This document shows positions 23,720-36,709 of a stretch of 64,000 bases of DNA, piece after piece; position 1 is the stretch's first letter, and each line of letters starts with the position of its first letter. The stretch is from Anarhynchus alexandrinus (Eukaryota; Chordata; Aves; Charadriiformes; Charadriidae): NCBI GenBank assembly GCA_008711295.1, contig VUYV01000015.1, positions 2,238,846 to 2,302,845 on the forward strand, read 5' to 3'. Under the pieces are notes generated by a model, which searched no databases, was not told the origin of the DNA, and saw only the letters and a list, made by a program, of their open reading frames with translations. Made by a program: the position numbers and the translations under genes.

Positions 23720-26555
23720 CCTCTCCCCCCATTCCTCAGCTCTTGAAGGAATAACAAAATGAACAAATAAAGCAAGACATGATAAAAACTCAAAGAATGC
23801 CATACGTGCCTGTTACAAAACACCCCAAGATTTAAGCAGCTTCCATGCTTCTGTGAAGCTTGACCCCTGATTTTAATTGTTTGGGATTAGGTATACTACA
23901 GAGGGACCCAGCAAAGAGAAGCATGGGCCAATTTACCTGCTTGATGCATGCACGTGAGATTTGAGTACTAACTCTGCCCAAACTGGAAGCAGAGAAGTTG
24001 AACAAAGCATCAGAAGACGAGAGATGAATGCAGCTGTCACTTGGTTAAGCGGCCACAGACTGGGGAGAGGACACAAGTGTCGTCCTCCAGATTTGGAATC
24101 AGTCTGTGATTCACCCATCTGGGGTCACATCGTCGCTCTCTGGAGGAATATCCATAGCTCATACCTAGATGCTGGGGAGCCCCTCACCGGCCTCTGAGGG
24201 GAGACTTGGGCTCTTAATTGCCTAGCACGGCTCCACGAGAAAGGTGTATGGTAATAATAATGCAGTAAATGAGAAAGCTGGGTATTTGAATATGACATCC
24301 TTTGTCAGCTTTATTTCACTTAATAATGTGACATGGCTTGGGGAGGGAAAAAATTATTAACCTTGCCATTTTTAAGCCCGAACTGCTGGGAGTTTTTCTG
24401 CTAAAATTCATGTCCTTAACTTTCTTTGATATTTAACAAATTCCTAGTTTTATCTCCATGGAAGCCTGTTTCAGGAGGGATAAGAGCTAAATGTCTCTGC
24501 ATGCATGGGGTGGGGGGGCCGATAGTGCAGAGCAAGCCACCATTTGGGAATTGGGTGTAAAGTAGCCTGGCATTGATTAACGTCGTTAAAAGAAAGTGGG
24601 AGGGGAAGTGTACTGAAAATGAGTGAAAGAACGGTATTGTAATCTGCTTTATTGCATTCCCGAGATGCTTGACTTAGCCTCATTGTCATAGCAAGATGAT
24701 GTGTACCCTACGAGTGTATAAAAATATATGAACTCCTGGGACAATATAGTTCAATCTGCTCTGCTATTACCCATCATGCTCATCTGAGCACACTACAGCT
24801 ATTAGATCTGTTTGTGAAACAGCTGAGCCCATGGATGGATCTCCTGCAAACGGAGCCTGAATGTACAGTTGAGACAGGGTCTGAATGTAATACATGGAAA
24901 GAGAAACAATGGAAATGAATGTACAATGGGGATGACTGCACAATGGGAGGTGCAAGAGGAATGAATCTGCTCCAACTGTGGATATGTAATGGTAAAATAG
25001 ACAGATTGCCATCTATAATTCATGGTGTTTGCTTCCCCCTTCCCCTTGTCAGATAGCCCTCAATCAGTTTGACTTGCAGAAGCTATTCTTCACTACTGAA
25101 AGTTGTTAAAAAGCTGTCGTGTTTAACCCCAGAGGTAGCTGCATTTAAAACACAGGAACTGAGATATGTATGTACAGAAAACTATGTCCCATGCTCCTTT
25201 CTTTTCCAGAGGGGCCAAAGTAGGGCTACCTTTGGGTGAAGGACAAGAACATCAAAGCAGCTCACTGTAACGTGCGTACAAAGGCAAAACAGAATAGCAT
25301 TCAAGAAACCAAGCTACCTATTAAAATTATATTAAACATTAAGAATATATACTAGCAACTTAATACTGATATTCTTAAAGGGGTTCTATCATAATTCTAA
25401 TAACAATTCATTTTTGAGGCACCAAAAGACAACTATTGTGCCATACCCACTACTAACACTACTAACACTGATGGTTTGTTATCAGTGACACCATGAAGCA
25501 GTTGAGTCATGTTCTTCTAATCCCACATTATGACAGCTTTTACAGATATGTGGTTTTTTTTCTAATGGTGGCATTGCTGAACAGACTGAAAAATACCAAG
25601 GTGTCACACATCTGCGTCTTTGTAATTCTGTCTGTAAGAAAATTTCCTGTACTCTTACTACTTCAGTTTGGAAGATTTATAAAATGCTCCAAATGCTTTT
25701 TCTTGTCTATTCCTGGGGTACAACTCTCCACCAGGAGAGGAAAAGGGAAAAAAAAAAAAAAGTGGCAAATAAAAAAAAACTTGTCTTGTTATTTCCTTCT
25801 CTGGGTAATTGCATTTTCCATACCTCCCCCTTCAGACGCATTTACAGTGAGTTCTGCCTTCCAATGCTTCTATTGATTTGTAGCTCTGCAGGGTGAAAGC
25901 CAGACCCTGGCAAAGCCAAAGGGAGTTTTGACTTCATTCTTTAAGAACACATCCACTGGTGTGCTGGATCAATGCAGAGTCAGAGCGCTGGCCTATTAAA
26001 CTGGATTTGTAACTACTGCTCAGAGCTACAGCCATGTGAGCAGCCAAACCGTACTGCTGAATTTAGCCTTTCCTTTTTGACTGCCTTTTTAGCATCTGGG
26101 TAATGTGAATTAGTGATGGGTGTAGGTCTGGGACATCACTTGCCACTTATACAGTTGGTTTATGCATTGAGAGTTGCCCACTCGGTTTAGCCCTACCAGT
26201 AGTGACCCAGTTCAGAGCCACCCAAAGTGGTTGTAGGATACGCTGCTGTGGGTAGAGGTGAGAAGCTGCGGCAGTGCTGCCTACTGGTGCGAGGTGCAAG
26301 GTCATACAAAGTCTCTCAAACACAGATGCCCGACCTGGCATGCAGTGGTGGACTTTGTATGGTAGAAGGTGGATTTGGCCTGAAGAAAATGACACGACTC
26401 CCAGTACAGCCAGCAGAACTCGAGCAAGGTAATTCATGACAGAGGAGACAAGAGTCCATTGCATCATCCCTGAGATCACATCAAGCTTAAGAGCTGAATA
26501 AGCTGTTGACCTTGGCCTGTTTGTTGGCTGCACCATCAGATCAATTAGATACAAT
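23720..26555. other. Non-coding stretch, nothing recognised
   Basis: Frames up to 135 codons (26147-26554 minus, 25493-25876 plus) show no domain. The plus-strand one runs through a poly(A) at 25749-25763 and is a compositional artefact. No named repeat. Confidence 0.5.
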
Positions 26556-26559
26556 TGTT

Positions 26560-26770
26560 AATAGCATCGTGTAATTACTTCCTAATTTCTTCAAGAATAC
26601 CCCAAGCATAAGAATTCAATTAACTGCAACTACACAGAAAGTTTGAAGTCTGAGTTATTCTCTTATTGACATCATTTGGATGAAGAGAATGTAAGCACAG
26701 TTGTTACATTTCTTAAAGAATCCAATTTTTAATTAATTTTAACTTATAAGCTAATGAATAGGTTTCTCTT
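26560..26770. promoter_or_regulatory. Candidate A/T-rich homeobox-motif block
   Basis: It contains TAATTA near the start (about 26572), AATTCAATTAA (about 26613), TTTTTAATTAATTTTAA (about 26726) and CTAATGAAT (about 26751). The density of TAAT cores with almost no open frame is enhancer-like, but A/T richness alone could explain it. Confidence 0.2.
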
Positions 26771-26779
26771 GTAAATTCT

Positions 26780-29700
26780 CTGAAAATTACTTCCATCCTC
26801 CGAAAGTACGAACACTAAGTTTGAGAAGGATAAGCTGCTGTTTGCTTGCAAAACAACAAGACAGGATCCCAGCCCTCACTGCAAGACAGAAAATTTTAAA
26901 TTACCAAATCAAGGCTATATTCCTGCTTTTATTAGACTTCCTTATGCTGCATGCCTTCACCCCAAATGAAAAATATAAGGATGTCAGCAGCTTCTGGAAA
27001 ATATATGGAATCGTGGTATTAGGTAATGCTTTGCCAGATTTTCCTTCTTTTCCACTTAGTCTTGCTCCACTTCCTAGTGGCTTGTTAATGAGTTCAGTGT
27101 GCGTGAGCTCTAAAACACTTTGAGGACTGCTGAAATGCATGGCACTGTCTTAAGATACTATGGAAGGGATGTCATTCAATGTGTGCAATGGAGTTTACTT
27201 CTAGTGATGAAGACTCTTGGTTTTGGCAGGAAACTTGTGGAGGTGAAGCAATAGGAGTATAAGGTAGGCAGGAGTTAGAAAGCAAATGCGTCAGTCACAG
27301 AAACCCACGCAGTGGCAATACAAGCCCTCGCACAGGTAACACCATCCCCTGGTGTCACTGCATGGGGAAAATGATCATTGAAGGACAGGCAAATAGGAAA
27401 ATTGTCGTCTCTCCCCCCATGTGGTCACTCTGATGAAAATCCCATTGAAGTCCAGCTCTCCTGAACACTGCACTGGTCTACACGCATACAGAGACATATA
27501 CAGTGCAGACAGGTTACAAACAGTGGTTATTTTGGTTAAGACTGAGCCAAAGTTATCGCTTAGCTCCCTGTTTGGGTAAATGTGCCAACACACAGAGGCT
27601 GTACGTACTGCAGTAACCGCTGCAATGAGGATCAAAGGTGTACGGTTAGCTCCCTTTAAGCCTTGGGATGCGAAGAAACAGGCATGTCCTCCCATTTTTA
27701 GAGTTCCATATGTGGGCTGCTGTTTGGAGAGGGTTCTGATTTTGTTAGCACTGCAGTAATAGTAGGATAACAGAGAGGCTTAAAAGCCTTTCATACTCTT
27801 GTCCCAGCAGGAGGTTGCACTACTTGAACGTGCTGGAAACTAAAGGCAAAACAACTTTAACGTGAAGAGAAGGCTCTGGGATCACAGGACATGTTACCAT
27901 AGGTCATAAATGAAAATTAAACTCCAAAAGATGAGTCTACACAGCAGAGCTATCTCTAAGCTCCCTGGGTTGGGTGTTTGCTGTGCAATTGCAGCAAGGT
28001 GGATGGCAATGGAAAGTTGCAAAAAAAAAATTCCCACTCAAGTGCTGAAGGTGCCACCAGCTGTCAGTCTGTCCTGTATTCAGTGTTTCTGCAGAGCTCA
28101 GCTGCCAGCGGTACCTGTGCGGCGTGGTGGAGGGTGAGCTCAGGTGTACTCACATAGGCTGCATTCCTGCATCGCAGGCTACAGCCCCTCTGAAGCCTGA
28201 CCCGTGTGGTGCTTTTAGTGTGGCTTCTTTGAGTGACCCTAGGGCTCGAGATCCCCTGGGCCCTGTGAACAGACATGCTTCCCATCTCCAGCTTGCCAAG
28301 GGAGGCAAGACAGAGAGGTGTCCAGTACCTGACCTTACTGAATTTCTTTAAGACATTTGTGAACTCTGTAAATCCCATCCATGTACCCTTGACACACAGC
28401 TAGACCAAGGCACCGCTAACCTGACCATGTGTGGCGAAGGAGAGGCTGGACCACAGGCCTTTGGAAGTCCCTTCCCACCAGCACTCCAGTCATTTCCCTA
28501 CAGCCATTTCGGCTGATATGTCCTTGTCCTGCAAAGTGGTGGTCGGATCTGCTCTGGTTTGCCTCCATGAGCTGGTCATTCACCGTGATGCAGTGATGTC
28601 CTCCAGAGAGGACCTCAGTCCTGCACTGAGCATTGTGCTGTCACACCTAAGCACCTCTCAGTTTCTCAGCAGTGTTCAGCACCCGGCACAACTGAGTTTC
28701 ATACCTGATGGTTAACATCCAGATTTACCTATTTTCTCCTATTTTGCTAAAGTTTGAGCATAATCACTTCAGCCATTTTTTACTCTAGTGAGGAGTGAGA
28801 AAAGGACACTTTTCCTATTTGGAAAGCTGTGAATCGTGTTTGCTTTTAAGCTTTGCTACAGAAAGAGAAAGCCAGCTGGCCTTTGAACCCTGACATAGAG
28901 GCAATTCTCACTGAAGATGGGTTGGTATCTTCACTAGATTGCAGAAAAAGGAGGAGGAGGGGCAGAGACAAGCATTTCAAAACGTGGTAATGAAAATGCT
29001 CACAGGAAATGTGTTAGATCAGTAAATACACTCTAATGGCATTTGCACTTATTTAACATCCCTTTTACACATCCAGCATGGCTTAAGGGAGCCTTAATAT
29101 AAATGTGAATTGGGGTCATAGAGAGAGAAATAGATACAAGGAAATGGGCACAAACTCGCAGCGATGCTCTCAACTGGGATGCATTGGCGTAACTCCTAAT
29201 GTATGTTAGGTAAAGATTTGGCCATGCAGTATGTTCCCACACACAGATGCAGACACACAGATGCATGCGCTTTCCCTTAAAAATAGTAAGCTTTCACTGG
29301 GCCTCACTTCCCATTAAAGAGGACTTACATCCTATGAAAATTCATAAACTCTGCAGGCGTTTCCACGGCGATTTGACGGAGTAATCTCCCGTCATCTCAG
29401 CTTCTTGGTGACAATGACAAGAGGAAGATGGATTTATCAAATACACAGTGACATGTTTATGACCCTGTTTTGCATAAGCAGGAACCTGAGCCAAAGGCTG
29501 TGCAGCTTGAGATAGCAAGAGGGTTTTTATAAATATTGTGACAAGCAGAAGTGATATTTGGAAGAACATGAAAAAAAAAAATCTTTCTGTTTTTTTGAGA
29601 CAGACCGCATTGTGGCGGGGAGGGGGGAGAAAGCCTTTTTCCCCACTTCTCCACAGCTCAGTCTCCCCAAGAGCATGAAGACTTAGCTCTCCCTCTCACC

Positions 29701-32555
29701 TTGAAAAGTTTTCTGTTAACCCTTCTCCTCCCTCTGTGAAGAACACCCTTTTTATAAATGTGTTGTTAAGAAGGGGGAAGAGGGAAATGCTCTCTATTTT
29801 TCAGTGATACCAAAATAACATGAAAAAGCTATAGGGACACAGATGGCACCAATAACTCCATTTATAACATGCATGCAAACATGCCAGGCCCAGCTCCAGA
29901 CACACTGCCGCCTTCACCAACATGGTGGGGAGCACCACCACAGGGTCCACACACTATTTAAGGTAGTTTTACCCTATTCTTGCACACAAAACCTTACTAT
30001 TATGATTATTACTGTAGTTCCTAAAGAGTGGTCTAGATAGCTCACAGGGTACTGCGCACGGGACCCTCTCAGGTTACTTGGGGCTGCAGAAAGTTTTTGT
30101 CTCTTTGAGGCAGAACTAAACCTACAGTGGTGTGAAAAGGCTTCAGTGCCCAGGTTAAGTAGGGTCTTGCAGAGTCCCCAGGTCTTTACCACCAAACTCA
30201 CCCATTCAGTGTCCCAGGCTGGGCACTGAGAGATGGGCATAGTCTTCCCTGATCAGACTTAAGGGCACACGAACTGTTTTCCTGCGTGTCCCCTTAGCAG
30301 CCCTGCCTGCACGAGAAGTAGAGCTGTCAAGAGATGGAAAGACAGATTCAGCCTGAGGTCCCTCCACCAGAGGCTGTGGAGATGCTCCAGACTCGTGAGT
30401 CTGGGGTGCGCTGAGGTTTGCACAGCTGTGCCGTGGCTGGGGGTGGGACGCACAGCAGAGGCAGGAACAGGGAGCGGGGATGAGTGATGTTGCAGAGCCG
30501 AGGACTGAGCCCCACAGTTTTACATCCACAAGTCCCACAGCAGGGGGTATCTTGAGCACTGCCAGATCTGGAGGCTGGCAGCGAGATAATAAAATATTTG
30601 TGCTGTCTTTCAACTCCTCATAAAACCAGGAGGGATGGTAAAAATGCAGTAAATGAATCACAAAGAGCCAAAGAAGGAAAACATGATTAAGAAATGTGCT
30701 TGGATGTGTTTTTCCTCTCTGGATTCCAAAATTCGTTTGATAATTTATACACCAAATTAAAGGATGAATCTAAGAGAGCAACTGTGTGGAAGGAAGGGTT
30801 GTGAGTACCCAGACAGCTCATGTGCTAGGCAGACTCGACCAAGACCTGAAATACAATCTTTGTTTTAAGTTTGTTTTACTCTTCCCTTCCTCTTTTTCCT
30901 TCCTCCAGATAAATATATTAATTAAATGATCCTTCTTTAGAATTGCACAGAAAAGAGAGTTCAGAAACATTTATTGAACCGACCTGTAAAACTAGAGCAA
31001 AATCAGCTTCTCTGTTGTTCTCTCTAAATGATTTTTCCATTGCATTTCACATCTTATCAGGGACTAGTTTGGGCTTGAAGCTCTGAAGCTTTTTCTGTAG
31101 GTCAGTTCAATAAGGCACTCAAAGCTGCTTTTCTCTCCATTGATTGGGATGTTGGTATGATTTTGGATTTTCTAGTTTTTTTGAACGCAAAATAATAATC
31201 TGTTTTTCTCTCTTTTCTTTCTTTTATCTTTAAAGGAAAACAGACATATTCTTATTCTTGGCCCATCACAAAAATATTCCCTTTCTTACAATGAACTCAT
31301 CCCATTTCATTACTTGATATCCAGAAAGGACTTTAACTTCTCCACTAACACTGCAGTGTTATAAAATTTGGCTCACAGTTTTGAATTCACGCTGTTATTT
31401 CACCAGACATGAGATAGGAATGAAACAGCAGCTTCACCACCAGTTCCAGCCCAGGGTAAATGGACCCTCTCTGTATCGACAATCTATAGCCTGTTGCACA
31501 AAATAGTTCACTTGTCCCAACTTCTATTTTTGGCGTCATCATATCTGAGGAATAGATGGACACATAGGCCAAGATTGGGTGGAAGGGACAGCATGTGAAG
31601 ATTTTTAGGCAGCCTGAGTCAGATAATAGTCAGGGGACAGATAACACAAATGTATCAGACCCAGCACTGGTAGATGAGGATGACTGCACAGGTCTGCCTC
31701 ATGGCCCACAAGTCCCTGGGATCTTCTCACATGCTGGCTAGCGGTGAGGGTTTAGAGAAGCGTGGGGCAGCAAGTATGAAATGACCTTTCTCCTCTGCTT
31801 CTCCAGCCATCTGACTTCATGAACAACAGTCCACACCACAAGGTCAGAGATGGGCTCCAGACTGCCATCTGACCCTTGGTGCCATTTTCCTCTGAGAGCC
31901 CTTCTTAATTTTCACTCCAAATTAGTCCTGTTCCCAGAGAAGAACCACCAGAGTGTGGCATGGCTTCAGACAGCTTCTGGCATAGCCTCAAACAGCCCCC
32001 TGCATCTACAGCAATGAGCAGGGCTACCTGAAACCCCAAGGAACCTCTGTGACTCCCACAGAGACTTCTCTGGGAGGGTGAAAACCAAGAGCCCTTCAAA
32101 TAACAGCACTATACACACACACACAACATATCTCCTCCCCACGGCCCCTGTTCCAGCTTGAGGCAGTATTACAATATCCCAGGTGGCCCAATTCGAAATT
32201 GCTATTGCTCTATACAGAAGTCACCTTTCTTTTTAGGCATTAGTAAAAATTTCCTATCTCCAGTTGACTGATTATACATTTTATCTGTTATATTATATTT
32301 CTTCCTCCCCCCTCCAGCCTCTCCCCCTTACAGCAAACAGTTTCATGCAAACCTTCTAAGATTTCTGTGGGGAGCGGTAGGCAATAGAACTCTGTTGTCT
32401 AATGGGACTTCCACCGGCATTTGGCATCCTTCCTGGCATTTCACCCTTCATATTATAATTTATAGTGTAATGTAATTTTTTTCATATCACGCTATAACAT
32501 AAATTATTGCCAGTTTGTCCTTAACACTCAAGGAGACAGTCTAGGGCTTTCCGAA
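26780..32555. other. Long non-coding stretch
   Basis: No gene or named transposon is recognised. Longest frames are 151 codons (30206-30661 minus) and 104-106 codons elsewhere, all without domains. A CTCF-like CCACCAGAGGC occurs at about 30364. The 28000-28700 part is G/C-richer but gives no convincing exon. Confidence 0.5.
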
Positions 32556-32559
32556 CCAG

Positions 32560-32697
32560 CAAAAAGAATGAGAGAAAGAAAGAAAGAGAGAAAGGGACAA
32601 AGAGAGATGGAAGGAGGGGAGAGGAGGGGAGAGGAGGGAAGGGAGCGAAGGAGGGCTGGGAGGGAGGGATGAAGAAAGGAAGGAAGGAGGAAAGAAA
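32560..32697 (+). repeat. Purine-only low-complexity tract, G-quadruplex-prone
   Basis: About 140 bases are almost entirely A and G: GAAA-type units first, then GGGGAGAGGA twice, then GGAAGG units. The central part has at least four runs of three or more G with short loops. Such tracts can form triplex or quadruplex DNA. Confidence 0.9.
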
Positions 32698-32753
32698 TTT
32701 ATTTACAGAAGCAAAAGCCCCAAACCAAACCAGTTTTTCTAAAGGCAAACTTA

Positions 32754-32777
32754 CTAAATAAAATAAAATAAAATAAA
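32754..32777 (+). repeat. (AAATA)n short microsatellite
   Basis: About four AAATA units in register. Confidence 0.9.
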
Positions 32778-32779
32778 GA

Positions 32780-33490
32780 GGACAACTTTTTGCCCCAATA
32801 ACTTATTAAAATGCTGTGCTTCAGCCTAGGATATATCAATGAGTCCTCAGTGGATCAGACAGGAGAAAATCTGAGGAAGACACCATCAGGCTGAAAAACA
32901 ATATATTTTAAAGTTTCCTTATCTTTCTCACTAGTATGTTCCTTAAATTATTAAAAGTGAAAGACATTTTAATATCACTTGGAGGCTGTTTGTTCATTTT
33001 TGGCATCTCATTTAGCCTGGAGAATAACATTATAGAAGACAGTTTTACTGTCTATTTACTTTATTACTATATGTTATTTCTATTATGGTTGCAGTTAGAA
33101 GCCCCATTGGGTTAGGTGCTGCACAGATGCATCCCAAGGCGTGAGCAGCCCTTTTAGCTAAGGACACTGCAGGGATACGCTCATGTCCCCTCCCCTCAGA
33201 GCTGGCACCACTCCATGGGCAAAACCATGCCCTGCATGCAGCAATGCTGGCAGAAGACTGCTTCTGAGTTCTTCATTTGCATCACTTGAAGAAATCATCA
33301 CACTCCGCCTGCTAAAAAATGCCCTCCCTCTGCTCAGGTATCCTCTGTCTCCTTTTGGAATCTCCACCAAGGCAACCAGAGACCAGCAGAAGTGCCTTGG
33401 TGTGGTCAAGCATTTGGGGACATTCTATGAACAAGTCCCAAACTTCAAAATGAAGGGACAGATTTCTGCCCTCTTCCATCATTAATTGGT
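32780..33490. other. Non-coding stretch, nothing recognised
   Basis: A 100-codon plus frame at 33183-33485 and an 83-codon minus frame overlap. Neither is convincing. Confidence 0.5.
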
Positions 33491-33496
33491 GTCAAT

Positions 33497-33580
33497 GCAA
33501 AAAAACCCCAACCAAACAAAAAACCAAAAACCAAACCAACCAACCAACCAACCAAAAAAAAAACAACAAAAAAAAAGAAA
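33497..33580 (+). repeat. A-rich/(CCAA)n simple repeat
   Basis: AACCAAAA-type sequence passes into four perfect ACCA-ACCA units (33535-33555) and then A-rich sequence. Confidence 0.9.
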
Positions 33581-34010
33581 ATGGAAATAAAATGTTTTTA
33601 AACATGCATATGATAGTTTGGGGGCTTTACTGAGATTTGAACTATCAGCCCAGAAATCTGACCCTTGAATGTGGCCTTGTGTATCTGACAGGCTAGTCAA
33701 CCTCCCTGGGCAAACTCCCCATGTGAGCCCTAAGACGGTTCACCAAAGTATTTAGGGCTGCATTGCAAGGCACAAGCTGGTCCCACCCTTGCGTGCTGTA
33801 GGCAAGTGTGCTGCTATGTGCCAGGTGGACCTGCTTAGGTGCCACGACAGCTGGAGTTAAAAGCTGTAGCCAGCTCCTGCTCACAGCAACCTGGGCTGTC
33901 AGAGCACCTTTGGGTGCTGGATCACAGCACACCTCATTCCCCTACAGAAGCACCAAATGCTGCGGAAATCTTCGGACTTTTTGATCAGAATTTTTGATAG
34001 ATGCCAGCTC

Positions 34011-34041
34011 TCCCCTCTCCCCTCCCTTCCCTCCCCTCCCC
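34011..34041 (-). repeat. C-tract, G-quadruplex motif on the minus strand
   Basis: Six runs of three or four C separated by one to three bases. The minus strand therefore reads as consecutive GGGG/GGG runs with very short loops, a textbook quadruplex pattern. Confidence 0.85.
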
Positions 34042-34049
34042 GTTTTCAG

Positions 34050-35475
34050 CAACTGAAGCAGAGCAGAGAGGTTACAAAAACACCCAGAGCCCTCCAGCTG
34101 CAATAATCGCTACGGCTTGTGCAGGATTTACAGTCTGCAGTTGTAGGATTACACCTATAAACAGCTCTAAGGAAAGAAAATTAAAAGAAAAAATACTATG
34201 ACATCTTTTCATCCCTTTCCTTTCTCCGTGCTCTGCTTTCTGCACCTCCCTCGCCCAGAAGCTGTGACCGCCCATCTCTGGAGTCCCTGTGACTTTCCTT
34301 CCCCTCTCCACCCTGTCCTTCCCTCACAGCTTTGCTCAGCTACTTTAGCACAGTCTTTTAGGGCAGCATCTCATGTAGGAATGCTCTTGGGATATGGTCT
34401 ACATTTGCCTTCTTCCAGCATGGGTGCAAGTTGCACCGGATGCCTGTGGTTTAGCAAAGCCAAACACTTTGCCATGGGACAACCGGCCAGATACAGAGTA
34501 TGTCACCTTTCTTCCTGATGGGTGCTCCAAGGTCTATACACCTTTTGCATGGTCCGTTTTGTAAATGTCTTTGCAAAACTGAAAGATTCTAGGAGCTGTG
34601 TTAGAAAGGAACATCCTCATTGCTTTTTAGAGGAGGCACTATCAATAACTCCATTGGGAATAAGAAGCAATGAAGGTGCAGGAGGCTCCTGTCACATCAG
34701 CCTGAAGTTGCCTGGTGGAAGAAGCCAAAATAGTGACCCCACTGCTAGGAGCTTCTCTGCAGCCTGGGAATTCCTCACCAACTATGTCCTCTTGTTTTTT
34801 GAGCAGTAATTTAGAAATTTCACCCTTATTTCCAATTTAAAAAAGAATCCATAAAATCTGTCTCCCACTTTTTCCAAATGTCATTTTCCTGGTCACATCT
34901 GGTCTTCAGGCTTTGCCTGCAGCAGATCCAAGCCCTTCCCCTGTTTCACAAGGAGTGAATACAGGTAGGTTCCTGTTCTCATTCTGCTGCTTAATCTAAG
35001 GATTTATCTGGGTTTCATTTTCCATGTGGTTGTAAATGAAGTTTGTCCATCCTAATCTTCTCTGGGGGCAGCTCATGAGAACCACAGATGTTTTCTGAGC
35101 CTGTAGAGATTCTCAGAGGAAAGACTGCAAAGTGGAGTTGTACTCTTGAGACAGAGTCTACAGAAATAGACGCACCTGTATTAATTACTCTGCTGAAACA
35201 ACACACAAGCCTCAACTGATGTTCACTGCATAGAACCAAACAGCATTCTCTTACCTCCTTCTATCTCCTTAATCCTTACTCACATTTTTTTACTGTATGA
35301 GCCTGTGTCCAGGTTTGTTTCCTTTGCTCTGCTCTGTCTTCAGACTCTGAGCAGAATTTAACTCAGTGTGTTTGCTTAGACATTCTTTGTCAGCCAGCTG
35401 AGCAGAACCACTACATTATAGGGACGCATGTCAGCCGCTCTTGGACTTAGCCCACTCCCTGTGTTTTTGACTTGA
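34050..35475. other. Non-coding stretch, nothing recognised
   Basis: Two successive plus frames (34198-34518, 106 codons; 34522-34809, 95 codons) have no domain or splice context. No named repeat. Confidence 0.5.
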
Positions 35476-35479
35476 TGGT

Positions 35480-35690
35480 TTTGAATTCAATCGATTGGTA
35501 AATGGCCAAATAGTGAGAGAAATTGCTTTCTCTCATTACTCTGCATGGCTGTGTCATTACCGTTTAATATTGCATCGTTATTGACTGATGCAGCCTGTCA
35601 AGACACAACCAGCGGGATGTAATGCAGTGGTAAAGATGTGCAAAATATTTCATTCAAAGTTTACTCCTCTAATGGGAGGCATGCTTATGG
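35480..35690. promoter_or_regulatory. Candidate conserved non-coding element with CAATCGATTG palindrome
   Basis: The ten-base palindrome CAATCGATTG (35488-35497) is followed by TGTCATTACCG, TTTAATATTGCATCG, and a TGAC...TGTCA pair around 35583-35601 of the kind bound by MEIS/TALE factors. Few open frames cross it. Enhancer-like on content; alignment would be decisive. Confidence 0.27.
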
Positions 35691-35699
35691 TTGAAAGAG

Positions 35700-36460
35700 G
35701 GAGAGGAGAAGAGGTGTGAGACCCCAGCAACCAAAATAGACAAGCCTGCTCTTCAGCTTGTCCTGGACTTCAATCTGTGATGAATCCTTTGGTGGAGAGA
35801 TACCCTCATTCTTTATCATAAGGACTAGATTGTGCCTAAACCATGCCATTAAGACTGGGTATCTCCCAAACTCATCCTGCCCCTGGCATGCCTGTTCCTC
35901 AACCTAACAACTTTGTGAGTTTTCCCAGCTCTCAGAAATACACACACACACACAAAAAGGATTTCTTTCTTTCTTATTCTCCTAATCTTTTTACTTAAAC
36001 AAGTGATATGAAGTTGCTTGATCCCTGGGTTGGACTGGACAGCCCTGGGCTTCCTGCCTCCCTCACGCACAGAACATGACTTTGGGCACAGTATCAGATG
36101 TTTGTAATTGGCTTTCTTAATTTCATTTGGTATTTGGAGACTTCTGCTAAATAGTCCCTTCCCATTCAAGACCCTAGTCCGCTGCTTCCATGTCTGAGCA
36201 GTGCATAGGAAATAAGAGAGGTCAAACACAAATGGGGGAAACTGGGGAAGAATAAAAAAAAAGACATGAAATACAACTCTACAAAGAAAAAATGAAATAA
36301 TAGAAAGTGACAATGTGACATAAAAATAGTTATTAATTCACCTGTCCATCCTCAAAACATATCCATGTTTGCTCATTGCCTACTAACTGTAGTCACCTCT
36401 AAATTAACCCCTAAATAGCCAGTGGCATGTGGGCATACTAATGAACAGCTGGAAAACACT
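35700..36460. other. Non-coding, nothing recognised
   Basis: A 154-codon minus frame (35849-36313) is mostly A/T-coded and hydrophobic at its start, with no domain. A short CA run lies at 35940-35954. Confidence 0.5.
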
Positions 36461-36464
36461 GTTC

Positions 36465-36705
36465 ACCCAAAGTGTAATTGATCCATGGAACTCCTTGCTG
36501 CAGGGAATTGCAAATGCTAAAAGTTTACAAGGGTGCAAAAAAATAACTAGAGAAGGTCATGGGTGAAAAATCCACCCTGGGAAACTAACTGCAAGGAATG
36601 CAGTATGTCTTTCTCATTCTTATACTCCTAACTGCTGTTGTCTCCTATGGATAGATGGTACTGGGCTAGATAGCCTGCCTTGATGCAGCTGTTCTTAATT
36701 CACTG
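36465..36705 (+). mobile_element. Old CR1/L3-like LINE 3' end
   Basis: The order of remembered family landmarks is kept. GATCCATGGAACTCCTTGC, corresponding to the end of the reverse transcriptase C-terminal region, is followed by AATGCTAAAAGTTTACAAGGG. The 3' untranslated signature is GGTACTGGGCTAGATAGCC and a terminal GTTCTTAATTC near 36690-36700. Stops and indels are abundant and the copy is heavily decayed. It differs in subfamily from the younger copy at 50 kb. Confidence 0.6.
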
Positions 36706-36709
36706 TGTT

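Noticed and set aside
30355..30380. CTCF-like word CCACCAGAGGC
   Set aside because: Only part of the core motif fits; too weak to annotate.
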